DNA of 64,000 nucleotides from positions 1-64,000 of the forward strand of contig CAZKHJ010000003.1 in assembly GCA_964552675.1 (NCBI GenBank), in the 5' to 3' direction. Both the position numbers and the translations under genes were made by a program. Every line of letters begins with the position of its first letter. The stretch's first letter is position 1. Below, one piece after another: positions 24,283-32,428 of this stretch. Source of the stretch: Sulfurimicrobium sp964552675. GTDB lineage: Bacteria > Pseudomonadota > Gammaproteobacteria > Burkholderiales > Sulfuricellaceae. The notes under the pieces are model-generated. The model did not search any database. It saw nothing but the letters and a program-made list of their open reading frames with translations, and was not told the DNA's origin.

Positions 24283-25368
24283 TTACAGGATCGAAACTGC
24301 CTTGATCTGGGCAAATACCGGTTTCCCTGATGTGAGGCCCAGCAGTGCGGCCGATTTGTCGGAGACTTGCGACAGCAGCGGGGTGCCGCCCAGGCTGAGC
24401 CTGACCTGGGTGCGGCCGACACCCTCGCTGGCGGTTTCCGCCACGGCGGCAGGCAGGATATTGAGGATGCTGGTCTGCTCCGGGCGCACCAGGGCCAGGC
24501 TGACATCCCTGGCCAGGACCCGCACCCGCGCCGGCGTGCCGATGGCTTCGGCGTGATTGGGCACCCACAGGCTGCCGCCGGGGAAGTCCAGGCGGGTCAG
24601 CCTGTAGTCGGGATCATGGGCCGCCACCACGGTTTCCAGCACCACGCCGGCTTCTCCGCCGTGGGCCATGGGCAGGTCCAGCCGCGCCATCATTTCCGTC
24701 ACCGGGCCGCTGCCCAGCACCCGGCCTTGCTCCAGCAGCACCAGGGTATCGGCCAGCCGCGCCACTTCGTCGGGTGCATGGCTGACGTAGATGAGGGGGA
24801 TTTCCAGCTCGTCGTGCAGGCGTTCCAGATAGGGCAGGATTTCCTGTTTGCGCGCCAGGTCGAGCGCTGCCAGCGGCTCGTCCATGAGCAGCATCCGGGG
24901 GCTCACCGCCAGTGCGCGGGCGATGGCCACGCGCTGGCGTTCGCCGCCGGAAAGGCGCTCCGGCATGCGCTCCAGCAGGTGGCCGATGCCGAGCAGCTCG
25001 ATGGCGTGCTCCAGCGACACCCGCCGGGCGCCGTCCGCAACACGCCGCAGGCCATATTCCAGGTTGCGGCGCACGCTGAGGTGGGCAAACAGGCTGGCTT
25101 CCTGAAAGACGTAGCCAAGCGGCCGCTTATGGGTGGGCACGAACAGCGGCCCGTCCTGCCAGGCCTCTCCGCCCAGCGCGAGATAACCGTCCGGCGCCCG
25201 TTCCAGGCCGGCCAGGCAGCGCAGCAGGGTGGTCTTGCCCGAGCCGGAAGAGCCGAACAGCGCGCTCACGCCCCGTCCCGGCAGCTTGATGTCCACATCC
25301 AGCGAGAAGCCGCGACGTACCAGGCGGAAACGCGCTTCGATGCTGGAAATATGTTCCGCTGTCGTCAC
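24283..25368 (-). CDS. modC: Molybdate ABC transporter ATPase
   Basis: A 361-residue ATPase starting at GTG 25368, which overlaps the modB stop (GTGA). Walker A is FGSSGSGKTTLLR (about residue 37), signature RLSGGERQRVAIARAL, Walker B LLMDEPLAALD and H-loop YVSHAPDE. The C-terminal 70 residues are the molybdate-binding Mop/TOBE domain (VRVLARDVSLALVRPEQTSILN). It powers molybdate import for molybdenum-cofactor enzymes such as nitrate reductase. Length and domain order are normal. Confidence 0.95.
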   Translation of the reverse strand: MTTAEHISSIEARFRLVRRGFSLDVDIKLPGRGVSALFGSSGSGKTTLLRCLAGLERAPDGYLALGGEAWQDGPLFVPTHKRPLGYVFQEASLFAHLSVRRNLEYGLRRVADGARRVSLEHAIELLGIGHLLERMPERLSGGERQRVAIARALAVSPRMLLMDEPLAALDLARKQEILPYLERLHDELEIPLIYVSHAPDEVARLADTLVLLEQGRVLGSGPVTEMMARLDLPMAHGGEAGVVLETVVAAHDPDYRLTRLDFPGGSLWVPNHAEAIGTPARVRVLARDVSLALVRPEQTSILNILPAAVAETASEGVGRTQVRLSLGGTPLLSQVSDKSAALLGLTSGKPVFAQIKAVSIL

Positions 25369-26045
25369 GGCTGCGCCAGCTTGCGTTGCGGGTTGAATAA
25401 ATTCACCGCCAGCAACACCAGGAACGAGAAAACCAGCATGCCGCCCGCCAGCCAGTGTGCCTCGGCATATTCGATCGCCTCGACGTGGTTGTAGATCTGC
25501 ACCGAGACCACGCGCGTCTTGCCCTCGATGTTGCCGCCTATCATCAGCACCACCCCGAACTCGCCCACCGTATGGGCGAAACTCAGGATGGCTGCGGTGA
25601 GAAACCCGGGCCGCGCCAGCGGCACCACCACCGAGAAGAAGCTATCCAGCGGCGAGGCGCGCAGGGTGGCGGCCACTTCCAGCGGGCGCTCGCCGATGGC
25701 CTCGAAGGCATTCTGCAGCGGCTGAATGACGAAAGGCATGGAATAGAGCACCGAGGCCAGCACCAGCCCGGGAAAAGTGAACGCCAGCTTGCCCAGGCCA
25801 AGCGCTGCGGTCAACTGGCCAAGAAAGCCGTTCGGCCCCATCGCCACCAGCAGGTAAAAGCCCAGCACCGTGGGCGGCAGCACCAGCGGCAGCGTCACCA
25901 GGGCGCTCACCGGTGCTTTCCACCCGCAGCGCGTGCGTGCCAGCCACCAGGCGATGGGCGTGCCGATCAGCAGCAACAGCGCGGTGGTCAGGGTGGCCAG
26001 TTCGAGCGTGAGGCGGATGGCGGAATAGTCGGCAGCAGTCAGCAT
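25365..26045 (-). CDS. modB: Molybdate ABC transporter permease
   Basis: A 226-residue inner-membrane permease with five hydrophobic helices. The cytoplasmic EAA-type loop, EVAATLRASPLDSFFSVVVPLARPGFLTA, lies near residue 130-160 and contacts ModC. LPLVLPPTVLGFYLL near residue 53 is typical of ModB. It lies between modA (21-base gap) and modC (four-base overlap) in one operon. Confidence 0.95.
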   Translation of the reverse strand: MLTAADYSAIRLTLELATLTTALLLLIGTPIAWWLARTRCGWKAPVSALVTLPLVLPPTVLGFYLLVAMGPNGFLGQLTAALGLGKLAFTFPGLVLASVLYSMPFVIQPLQNAFEAIGERPLEVAATLRASPLDSFFSVVVPLARPGFLTAAILSFAHTVGEFGVVLMIGGNIEGKTRVVSVQIYNHVEAIEYAEAHWLAGGMLVFSFLVLLAVNLFNPQRKLAQP

Positions 26046-26066
26046 GGCGGAATTATGCCCGAGCGG

Positions 26067-26822
26067 CTATTCCACCGCATAGCCGTAGGACTTGATCACC
26101 GCCAGCGCCTTGGGGCCTTTCAGATACTTCATCAGCGCCTCGGCGGCAGCATTGCCCTTGCCGCCGGTCAGAATCGCGGCATCCTGACGGATCGGCTGGT
26201 GCATGTTCGACGGCACGACCCAGGCTGAACCCTCTGCGAGCTTGCCGTCCTTCATCACTTGCGACAGGGCGACGAAACCCAGCTCGGCATTGCCGGTCTT
26301 CACGAACTGAAAAGTCTGGCCGATATTTTCGCCATGCACCATTTTGGCTTGCAGCTTGTCGGCCATCCCCATCCTGGTCAGTGTTTCCATCGCGGCGGCA
26401 CCGTAGGGCGCCAGCTTGGGATCGGCAATGGCCAGATGCTCGAACCCGCCCTTGCCCAGCACCTCGCCCTTGCCATCGACAAAACCGGGTTTGGCCGACC
26501 ACAGCACCAGGGTGCCAATCGCGTAGGTAATACGGCTTCCCGCCATGACCAGACCTTCCTTTTCCATCCTGGACGGAGTCTCGTCGTCGGCTGCCAGCAG
26601 CATCTGGAAAGGCGCGCCGTTCCTGATCTGGGCGTAGAACTTGCCGGTCGAGCCGAAAGCCAGCTGGGCCTTGTGGCCGGTATCCTTCTCGAAATCTGCG
26701 GCGATGGTTTTCATCGGCGCGGTGAAGTTGGCGGCTACGGCCACCTGCACCTCATCGGCCAGGGATGGTAAGGGCAGGGACAGTAGCAGGCCGAACAGCA
26801 GTTTCGCGATGCGGTGTGTCAT
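26067..26822 (-). CDS. modA: Molybdate ABC transporter substrate-binding protein
   Basis: This 251-residue periplasmic binding protein has a signal peptide ending near ADEVQVAVAANFTAPM. The family pattern is ADFEKDTGHKAQLAFGSTGKFYAQIRNGAPFQMLLAADDETP, where Ser and Asp residues bind the oxyanion. TYAIGTLVLWS and the later EGSAWVVPSNMHQPIRQDA are also typical. First gene of modABC. A ModE-like site lies 15 bases before its start codon. Confidence 0.95.
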   Translation of the reverse strand: MTHRIAKLLFGLLLSLPLPSLADEVQVAVAANFTAPMKTIAADFEKDTGHKAQLAFGSTGKFYAQIRNGAPFQMLLAADDETPSRMEKEGLVMAGSRITYAIGTLVLWSAKPGFVDGKGEVLGKGGFEHLAIADPKLAPYGAAAMETLTRMGMADKLQAKMVHGENIGQTFQFVKTGNAELGFVALSQVMKDGKLAEGSAWVVPSNMHQPIRQDAAILTGGKGNAAAEALMKYLKGPKALAVIKSYGYAVE

Positions 26823-26836
26823 CAGATTTCTCCTTT

Positions 26837-26859
26837 GTTATATATGGCCGGATATAGCG
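26837..26859. promoter_or_regulatory. ModE-like operator at the modA start
   Basis: GTTATATA-TGGCCGG-ATATAGCG reads on the minus strand as CGCTATAT, a 7-base spacer, then TATATAAC. This agrees with the ModE box (CGnTATAT ... TATATAACG) known from E. coli modA. It lies directly upstream of the modA ribosome site, so bound ModE-molybdate would block the operon. Confidence 0.72.
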
Positions 26860-26983
26860 CATGGCGGCAAAGCACCCCTGAAATTTACATGAGCAAACTT
26901 TGTTCCACTACGGATGGTTCAATAAATAATGATTTTATTCAATGTGATGCAAAGATATCGCGGCAGCACGGGAAGCAGATGGA

Positions 26984-27004
26984 TATATTCAGCCGTACAT
27001 AACG
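26984..27004. promoter_or_regulatory. Second ModE-like site between modE and modA
   Basis: TATATT-CAGCCG-TACATAACG strongly resembles the E. coli modA operator arrangement (TATATT, spacer, TACATAACG). It lies about 160 bases upstream of the modA start and 34 bases beyond the modE stop. The 215 bases between modE and modA hold nothing else that I can name, apart from an AT-rich tract at 26922-26945. Confidence 0.62.
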
Positions 27005-27037
27005 CAGCGCTACTCTAGTGCTTCAGCGCCAATAATG

Positions 27038-27409
27038 TCAATCCGGTGCCGGTAATAGAGGCTGGGCGGCGAGCAAGCCGGCGAACTGCTCCATGTCGAT
27101 TGCCACCGCAGCGGCGGCCTTGTCTTCCATTCGCCGATAGTTACGCAATACCTCGCGGCCAAAATCGGAGATGCGGGCACCCCCGCCGCCCTTGCCGCCG
27201 GTGGCCGTTTCCACCACGGGAGCCTTGAAACACTGGTTCATGGTATCCACCAGCATCCAGGCGCGGCGGTAGCTCATGTTCATGCGCCGGGCTGCGGCGG
27301 AGATGGAGCCGGTTTCCGCGATGTGCTCAAGCAACTCCGCCTTGCCGGGGCCGATGGCGATGGCGTGGCCGAACTGGATGCGCAGGCGGGGTTTGAGTGA
27401 ATCATTCAT
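27038..27409 (-). CDS. modE: ModE-type molybdate-dependent regulator, DNA-binding domain only
   Basis: A 123-residue protein starting at ATG 27409 (MNDSLKPRLRIQFG). The winged helix has the pattern LLEHIAETGSISAAARRMNMSYRRAWMLVDTMN, the N-terminal domain of ModE, followed by the wing with ATGGKGGGGARISDFG. The C-terminal di-Mop molybdate-binding domain of full ModE (about 260 residues) is missing. Such short ModE-like proteins are common; how they sense molybdate is unclear. It is co-directional with modABC and next to two ModE boxes. Confidence 0.88.
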   Translation of the reverse strand: MNDSLKPRLRIQFGHAIAIGPGKAELLEHIAETGSISAAARRMNMSYRRAWMLVDTMNQCFKAPVVETATGGKGGGGARISDFGREVLRNYRRMEDKAAAAVAIDMEQFAGLLAAQPLLPAPD

Positions 27410-27529
27410 GCTTGCTTGGTCAGTCGGGTATAAAAGCAACACAATACCCACTTGCCACCAGGATTCAAGAGGTGCTTGGTAAACGCCATATCCAATTTCA
27501 TTGGGTTGCTTCAAATCTGACATTGTCGC

Positions 27530-27653
27530 AAACCCGGCCTGTTTGCCCGCAACACGGGCAACATGAAGTGGAAGAAATTTTTCTACAAGCAACTGTGCAG
27601 TGTGCGACGATTACCTCAAGTGCTTCGGCCCCGAGGAGGGGCCGGCAAATTAA
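27530..27653 (+). pseudogene. nifQ: Remnant of nifQ (C-terminal end with internal deletion)
   Basis: The + strand encodes PGLFARNTGNMKWKKFFYKQLC (27533-27598) and, after a shift of frame, VCDDYLKCFGPEEGPAN and a stop (27600-27653). NifQ proteins end in MKWKKFFYRQLC, then a short cysteine segment, then a CDDY/F-xxCFGPE tail. Here the joining segment of about 10-15 residues and the N-terminal three quarters of the gene are lost. NifQ delivers molybdenum for the nitrogenase cofactor. The remnant sits beside the molybdate genes, as intact nifQ sometimes does. From 27410 to 27530 I see nothing else. Confidence 0.7.
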
Positions 27654-28021
27654 TCGTTGCAGCCGTAGTACACCGCGCAACCCACGTTGCCATCCCAACT
27701 GTCGGGATGATCTGCGTCGATGATGGCGCGGGCACGGGTGATTTCTTCTTCCGTGCCATGGGCAACGAGGAGCATGCGGTTGGTGCTCAGCTCTTCTTCA
27801 TATTTCTGCATGCTTTCGGCCGGGATGCAGGCATATTTCCCCTTGTCCAGACCGGCCAGCGTATCAATTACCGGTGTGACCGCCGCTTCATCCCCGTTGG
27901 TCTGATGGCTGACGAGGGTGAATTCGTGCAGGTCAAAGCCGGCATGCTGCAGTTTTTTCAGGACGGTATCGGCCAGATGATGGTTGGCGTAGGAGCTTAC
28001 AAGCGAGATATGTTGGGACAT
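27650..28021 (-). CDS. Conserved hypothetical protein, general-stress-protein-like
   Basis: A 123-residue soluble protein from ATG 28021 with a good ribosome site (GGAGAAG upstream). It begins SQHISLVSSYANHHLADTVLKKLQHAGFDLHEFTLVS, a beta-alpha-beta pattern like the small stress proteins of the YflT/17M type. These have a ferredoxin-like fold and unknown function. The second half, LLVAHGTEEEITRARAIID, repeats such a beta-alpha unit. It is not clearly tied to its neighbours. The last four bases overlap the nifQ remnant on the other strand. Confidence 0.6.
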   Translation of the reverse strand: MSQHISLVSSYANHHLADTVLKKLQHAGFDLHEFTLVSHQTNGDEAAVTPVIDTLAGLDKGKYACIPAESMQKYEEELSTNRMLLVAHGTEEEITRARAIIDADHPDSWDGNVGCAVYYGCND

Positions 28022-28165
28022 GATGGCTTCTCCTCTGAATTTGCCGCTCTGGCCAGTCCGGGGACGGCCAGGACGGCATGTCTGGCGGGATCAGTGTTTT
28101 ACCATAACATATAGTTTAGTAATTTAGTATGGTATTGATGGGGTATTCGTCGATGCTTAACCCCT

Positions 28166-28194
28166 CTTGAAACAGGGGAAATCCGTACCCATCT
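28166..28194 (+). promoter_or_regulatory. Sigma-32 heat-shock promoter of htpG
   Basis: CTTGAAA at 28166-28172 and ACCCATCT at 28187-28194 are separated by 14 bases. This fits the sigma-32 consensus CTTGAAA-N13..15-CCCCATnT. The start of transcription would be near 28201, 31 bases before the htpG ATG. Confidence 0.78.
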
Positions 28195-28231
28195 GGTCTC
28201 CAGTTTTTTCATCAACCGGAGAACAAGCACC

Positions 28232-30133
28232 ATGACCGTTGAAGCACACAAGGAAACCCTGGGCTTCCAGGCCGAAGTCAAGCAGCTGCTGAAGCTGATG
28301 ATCCACTCCCTGTACAGCAACAAGGAAATTTTCCTGCGCGAGCTGATTTCCAATGCCTCCGACGCGTCGGACAAGCTGCGCTTCGAGGCGCTGTCCGACG
28401 ACGCGCTGTGGGAGAGCGATCCCGAACTGAAAATCCGCGTCTCCTTCGACAAGGCCGCGCGCACCGTCACCATTGCCGACAATGGCATCGGCATGAACCG
28501 CCAGGAAGTGATCGAGCACATCGGCACCATTGCCAAGTCCGGCACGCGCCAGTTTTTCGAATCCCTCACCGGCGACCAGGCCAAGGATGCGCACCTGATC
28601 GGCCAGTTCGGCGTGGGCTTCTATTCCGCTTTCATCGTCGCCGACAAGGTGACCCTGATCACCCGCCGCGCCGGCCTCACCGCCGAACATGGCGTGAAGT
28701 GGGAATCGGCGGGCGAGGGCGATTACACCCTGGAAACCGTGGACAAGCCCGGCCGCGGCACCGAGGTGATCCTGCACCTGCGCGAGGGCGAGGACGAGCT
28801 GCTCTCGGCCTGGCAGCTCAAATCCATCATCCGCAAATATTCCGACCACATCACCCTGCCCATCGTGATGAACAAGGAAGAATGGGATGAGGAGAAGAAG
28901 GAAACCGTGACCAGGGACGAGCTGGAAGCCGTCAACCAGGCCTCGGCCCTGTGGGCGCGCCCCAAGAGCGAGATCACCCAGGAACAGTACGACGAATTCT
29001 ACAAGCACGTGGCGCATGACTTCGAGCCGCCGCTGGCCCATGTCCACGCCAGGGTCGAGGGCAGGCAGGAATACACCCAGCTGCTCTACATTCCGGCGCG
29101 TGCGCCCTTCGACCTGTGGGACCGCGAGCAGCGCCACGGCATCAAGCTCTACGTGCGCCGCGTGTTCATCATGGACGATGCCAAGCAGCTGATGCCCTAC
29201 TACCTGCGCTTCGTGCGCGGGGTGATCGACTCCAACAACCTGCCGCTCAACGTGTCGCGCGAAATCCTCCAGGAAAGCAAGGACATCGAGGCGATCCGCG
29301 GCGGCTCGGTGAAGAAGGTGCTGGGCATGCTGGAAGACCTGGCCGGGAACCAGGCCGAGAAATACGCCACCTTCTGGAAGGAATTCGGCCGCGTGATCAA
29401 GGAAGGCGTGGGCGAGGACTTCGCCAACAAGGAACGCATCGCCAAACTGGTGCGCTTCGCTTCCACCCATGGCGATACGGAAGACCAGACCGTCTCCCTG
29501 GCCGACTATATCGGCCGCATGAAGGAAGGCCAGGACAAAATCTATTACGTCACCGCCGACACCTTTGCCGCCGCGAAGAACAGCCCGCACCTCGAATTCT
29601 TCCGCGCCAAGGGGGTGGAAGTGCTGCTGCTGTCCGACCGCGTGGACGAGTGGATGATCTCCCACCTCAGCGAATTCGAGGGCAAGAAGCTGCAGTCCGT
29701 GGCCAAGGGCGACCTCGATCTCGACAAGCTGGCCGGCGAGGAAGAGAAAAAGGAACAGGAGCAGGAAGCCGATGCCTTCAAGGACCTGGCCGGGAAGATC
29801 AAGGAAACCCTGGCGGAGAAGGTCAGGGAAGTGCGCGTCACGCACCGCCTGACCTCATCGCCGGCCTGTCTGGTGGCGGGTGAGCACGACATGAGCGGCA
29901 ATCTGGAAAGACTGCTCAAGGCCGCCGGCCAGAACGTGCCGATGTCCAAGCCGATCCTGGAAATCAATCCCAAGCATGCCCTGGTGCAGCGTCTGAAAGA
30001 CCAGACCGACAGCGAAAAATTCGGTGACTGGAGCCACATCCTGTTCGACCAGGCGCTGCTGGCCGAGGGCGGACAGCTGGAAGATCCGGCCACCTTCGTG
30101 CGCCGCCTCAACGAGCTGTGGGTGACGCTGTAG
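28232..30133 (+). CDS. htpG: Hsp90 family chaperone HtpG
   Basis: A full-length 633-residue cytoplasmic ATP-dependent chaperone. The GHKL ATPase domain has FLRELISNASDASDKLRFEAL (ATP-binding Asn), VTIADNGIGMNRQEV and GQFGVGFYSAFIVAD. The middle domain contains YVRRVFIMDDAKQLMPYYLRF and SREILQES. An acidic linker (EEEKKEQEQEAD) lies near residue 510, and the C-terminal dimerisation domain follows. It is monocistronic, under a heat-shock promoter, and is followed by a terminator. Confidence 0.98.
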   Translation: MTVEAHKETLGFQAEVKQLLKLMIHSLYSNKEIFLRELISNASDASDKLRFEALSDDALWESDPELKIRVSFDKAARTVTIADNGIGMNRQEVIEHIGTIAKSGTRQFFESLTGDQAKDAHLIGQFGVGFYSAFIVADKVTLITRRAGLTAEHGVKWESAGEGDYTLETVDKPGRGTEVILHLREGEDELLSAWQLKSIIRKYSDHITLPIVMNKEEWDEEKKETVTRDELEAVNQASALWARPKSEITQEQYDEFYKHVAHDFEPPLAHVHARVEGRQEYTQLLYIPARAPFDLWDREQRHGIKLYVRRVFIMDDAKQLMPYYLRFVRGVIDSNNLPLNVSREILQESKDIEAIRGGSVKKVLGMLEDLAGNQAEKYATFWKEFGRVIKEGVGEDFANKERIAKLVRFASTHGDTEDQTVSLADYIGRMKEGQDKIYYVTADTFAAAKNSPHLEFFRAKGVEVLLLSDRVDEWMISHLSEFEGKKLQSVAKGDLDLDKLAGEEEKKEQEQEADAFKDLAGKIKETLAEKVREVRVTHRLTSSPACLVAGEHDMSGNLERLLKAAGQNVPMSKPILEINPKHALVQRLKDQTDSEKFGDWSHILFDQALLAEGGQLEDPATFVRRLNELWVTL

Positions 30134-30152
30134 GCCTTTGGTTTGAAGAGTG

Positions 30153-30177
30153 AAAAGGGCGCTGCGGCGCCCTTTTT
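30153..30177 (+). terminator. Terminator after htpG
   Basis: AAAAGGGCGC-TGCG-GCGCCCTTTTT forms a GC stem with A/T flanks. It serves htpG on the + strand and, being symmetrical, probably also the convergent HPP gene. Confidence 0.9.
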
Positions 30178-30187
30178 CATGGCCTGT

Positions 30188-30931
30188 TCATGCTCCTGCG
30201 GCGCCTGTCCGGCCTGAGTTGCAGGAACGGTGCACGGCCAGCTGGTAAATCTGCAACAGATCCTCTTCCGTTACATCGATAAAGGAATCCATCTCGGACA
30301 AGGCGCACACCAGGTCGCTGTGGGCGATCATGCATTTTTCGGCATTGTTTTCGTGCCCGGCGCCTGCTGCCTTGGCTGGAACGGAAAGCCACGCCGGATA
30401 GCGGCGCCAGCGGAACGGATAATTGGCGGCAACCGCAACGGCCAGGATGATCAGCACATTGGCCAGCACCGGCGTCAATAGAAACCAGTAGCCCAGGGCG
30501 CGAACCGGCTCGCCACCCACCACCGATACCAGGGCTGTTGCCCCGCCGGGCGGGTGCAGGCAACGCAGGTAATGCATGGCGGCGATGGACAGGGAAACCG
30601 CCAGCGCCCCGGCATAGAGCGGGTTCCCCAGCAATTTGGCACAACTGATGCCGATCAAGGCCGAGATCAGGTGCCCCCCGAATACCGGCCAGGGCTGAGA
30701 GAGCGCGCTGTGGGGCGTGGCAAAGAGCAGCACGGCGGAGGCACCCATGGAGGCCACCACCAGGGCCGCTCCGTGGAAATCGAGTATTTGCGCGCTGACG
30801 ATGAGCACCAGCAACACGCCCAGGAAGCCGCCTGCCGTCGAGATCAGCTTTTCCGCATGGCTGGAGGGATGCTGGCCGTGGCGCTGGAGCAGCGCCCAGA
30901 CGCGGTGCAGCATGGCTGTTGCCGCCTTCAT
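30188..30931 (-). CDS. HPP family integral membrane protein
   Basis: A 247-residue protein from ATG 30931 with four or five transmembrane helices and the family motif CLHPPGGATALVSVVGG near residue 130. The soluble C-terminal 60 residues are hydrophilic. HPP proteins are poorly known; plastid and cyanobacterial members have been shown to transport nitrite. In a denitrifier, nitrite handling is an attractive guess, but nothing here proves it. It is divergent from a LysR regulator 163 bases away, which probably controls it. Confidence 0.82.
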   Translation of the reverse strand: MKAATAMLHRVWALLQRHGQHPSSHAEKLISTAGGFLGVLLVLIVSAQILDFHGAALVVASMGASAVLLFATPHSALSQPWPVFGGHLISALIGISCAKLLGNPLYAGALAVSLSIAAMHYLRCLHPPGGATALVSVVGGEPVRALGYWFLLTPVLANVLIILAVAVAANYPFRWRRYPAWLSVPAKAAGAGHENNAEKCMIAHSDLVCALSEMDSFIDVTEEDLLQIYQLAVHRSCNSGRTGAAGA

Positions 30932-31094
30932 ACGCACCCCCAAGACTGGAAACGGGGGTGGCAGTTCGTGGTGTGAGCGTACATGTTATTCCTTCCGAAA
31001 TTCATGATGGCGCCAGAGTAAATTTGCTCGAACTATTTGACAAACGATATTTTTAACTATTATCTATCTATAAATCCGATATGAAGGGTTGCCC

Positions 31095-31967
31095 ATGGAT
31101 ATTGAACTTGCCCGTACCTTTCTTGCCGTTGCGGCGGCGGGAAATTTTGTAAGCGCTGCCCAGCGGCTGTATGTGACCCAGTCCACCGTCAGCGCCCGCA
31201 TCCAGGCGCTCGAAAGCCAACTGGGCGCTGTTCTGTTCCGCCGTGGCCGGGGTGGGGCGGAATTGACCCAGGCGGGGCAGCGCTTCCTCCGCCATGCCAA
31301 GATGCTGGTGCAGACGCTGGAGCAGGCCCGGCATGATGTTGGCCTGCCGGCCGGTTTTCGCGGGAGCCTTACCCTGAGCGGGCGCATCGCCTTGTGGGAT
31401 GGCTTCCTGCCGCAATGGGTCGGCCGGATGCGGGGAAGCTACCCCGATATTTCATTGCGGCTGGAAATCGGCTTCGAGGAAGGCATCATGCAGGGGCTGG
31501 TGCAGGGCACGGTCGATGTCGGCGTGATGTACACCCCGGAGAGCCGGCCTGGCCTGGGCATCGAGCGGCTGTTCGAGGAAGTGCTGGTGCTGGTGGCCAC
31601 CGAGCCGGACAGGGCATGGCCGGATCAGGGCTATATCCACATGGACTGGGGGCCGGAGTTTCACGCGCAGTTCTCGACCAGCTTTCCGGAAATGGCGCCA
31701 CCGGCCATTACCGCCAACATCGGCTGGCTGGTCATGCAGCAGATTCTGCACTGTGGCGGGTCAGGATATTTTCCCATGCGCATGACCCGCGACCTGATCG
31801 AGCAGGGCCAGTTATGGCGGGTGCCGCACAGTCCCTCCTTCTCGCTTCCTGCCTACATGGTATTCCCGCTGGACCGGCAGGATGACGTGCTTGAGAGTGC
31901 CTTGACCAGTTTGCGTGCGCTCGCGGCAGAGGAGTGCGTGGCGAGCAGCCATTCCATCCCTGAATAA
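31095..31967 (+). CDS. LysR family transcriptional regulator
   Basis: A 290-residue regulator starting at ATG 31095 (MDIELARTFLAVAAAGNFVSAAQRLYVTQSTVSARIQALE), a textbook LysR helix-turn-helix. The C-terminal effector-binding domain follows (GSLTLSGRIALWDGFLPQWVGRMRGSYPDI). The effector is not predictable. The gene is divergent from the HPP membrane protein, the usual arrangement of a LysR regulator and its target. The 163 bases between are AT-rich near 31030-31075. Confidence 0.93.
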   Translation: MDIELARTFLAVAAAGNFVSAAQRLYVTQSTVSARIQALESQLGAVLFRRGRGGAELTQAGQRFLRHAKMLVQTLEQARHDVGLPAGFRGSLTLSGRIALWDGFLPQWVGRMRGSYPDISLRLEIGFEEGIMQGLVQGTVDVGVMYTPESRPGLGIERLFEEVLVLVATEPDRAWPDQGYIHMDWGPEFHAQFSTSFPEMAPPAITANIGWLVMQQILHCGGSGYFPMRMTRDLIEQGQLWRVPHSPSFSLPAYMVFPLDRQDDVLESALTSLRALAAEECVASSHSIPE

Positions 31968-32065
31968 ACCATTCCGGGCGACGAATGACGCCCCGGGCGT
32001 ATGCCAGGCGCAATCTGCCCGGAGGAAACAGATCATAAGCAAACCGTAGTTGCATCAATGTGTTA

Positions 32066-32094
32066 TTGACATGCTCGTCAGGTGCGAGTAGCGT
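32066..32094 (+). promoter_or_regulatory. Possible sigma-70 promoter for the 76-residue protein
   Basis: TTGACA at 32066-32071 and TAGCGT at 32089-32094 are separated by 17 bases. A leader of about 100 bases follows, with TGTGGCAA at 32130 and an inverted pair around CCCGGAAATGCGGG. The stretch 31968-32197 holds no gene that I can support. Confidence 0.4.
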
Positions 32095-32197
32095 GAATCG
32101 ATCAGATGCAGTGGCAGCATGCTGCGCTGTGTGGCAAGGTTGTCATCCCGGAAATGCGGGCGACAATCAGGTTCAACTGATAATTAAGGAGGCCGAC

Positions 32198-32428
32198 ATG
32201 TCAGAGCAAATCCAAATCTCCATCGACCGGGATGTTTACGACCGGCTGCAAATGCTCATGGTACCCCCCGTCAACGATGCCAATGCGGTGATCAGGGAGC
32301 TGTTGTATCAAGGCGGCCATGCCAGTCGGAGCGCCGCTGCCCTGGAAACGTCAGAACGGCATTTTACTTATGCCCAGGAACTCGAACGCTCCAGCCAGGG
32401 CATCTATGAGTGCGGGGGCGGTACCTGA
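32198..32428 (+). CDS. Small hypothetical protein, possible ribbon-helix-helix
   Basis: A 76-residue protein with an excellent ribosome site (AAGGAGG at 32186-32192). The N-terminus, SEQIQISIDRDVYDRLQMLMVPP, followed by DANAVIRELLYQGGH, has the beta-strand/helix/helix pattern of RHH DNA-binding proteins. The second half is hydrophilic with a cysteine near the end. No toxin gene is next to it. Its 3' end overlaps the convergent glycan gene by 25 bases. The function is unknown. Confidence 0.6.
   Translation: MSEQIQISIDRDVYDRLQMLMVPPVNDANAVIRELLYQGGHASRSAAALETSERHFTYAQELERSSQGIYECGGGT

Noticed and set aside
24255..24300. Plus-strand reading FALALARAL near 24262 as a second ABC ATPase fragment
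   Set aside because: The match is limited to a short Ala/Leu/Arg-rich run, in opposite orientation to the other fragment; chance is likely. The stretch 24082-24282 otherwise shows nothing I can name.
32130..32146. TGTGGCAA-GG-TTGTCAT in the leader of the 76-residue protein gene, a possible fourth operator copy
   Set aside because: The spacer is two bases instead of one and the right arm is poorly matched.
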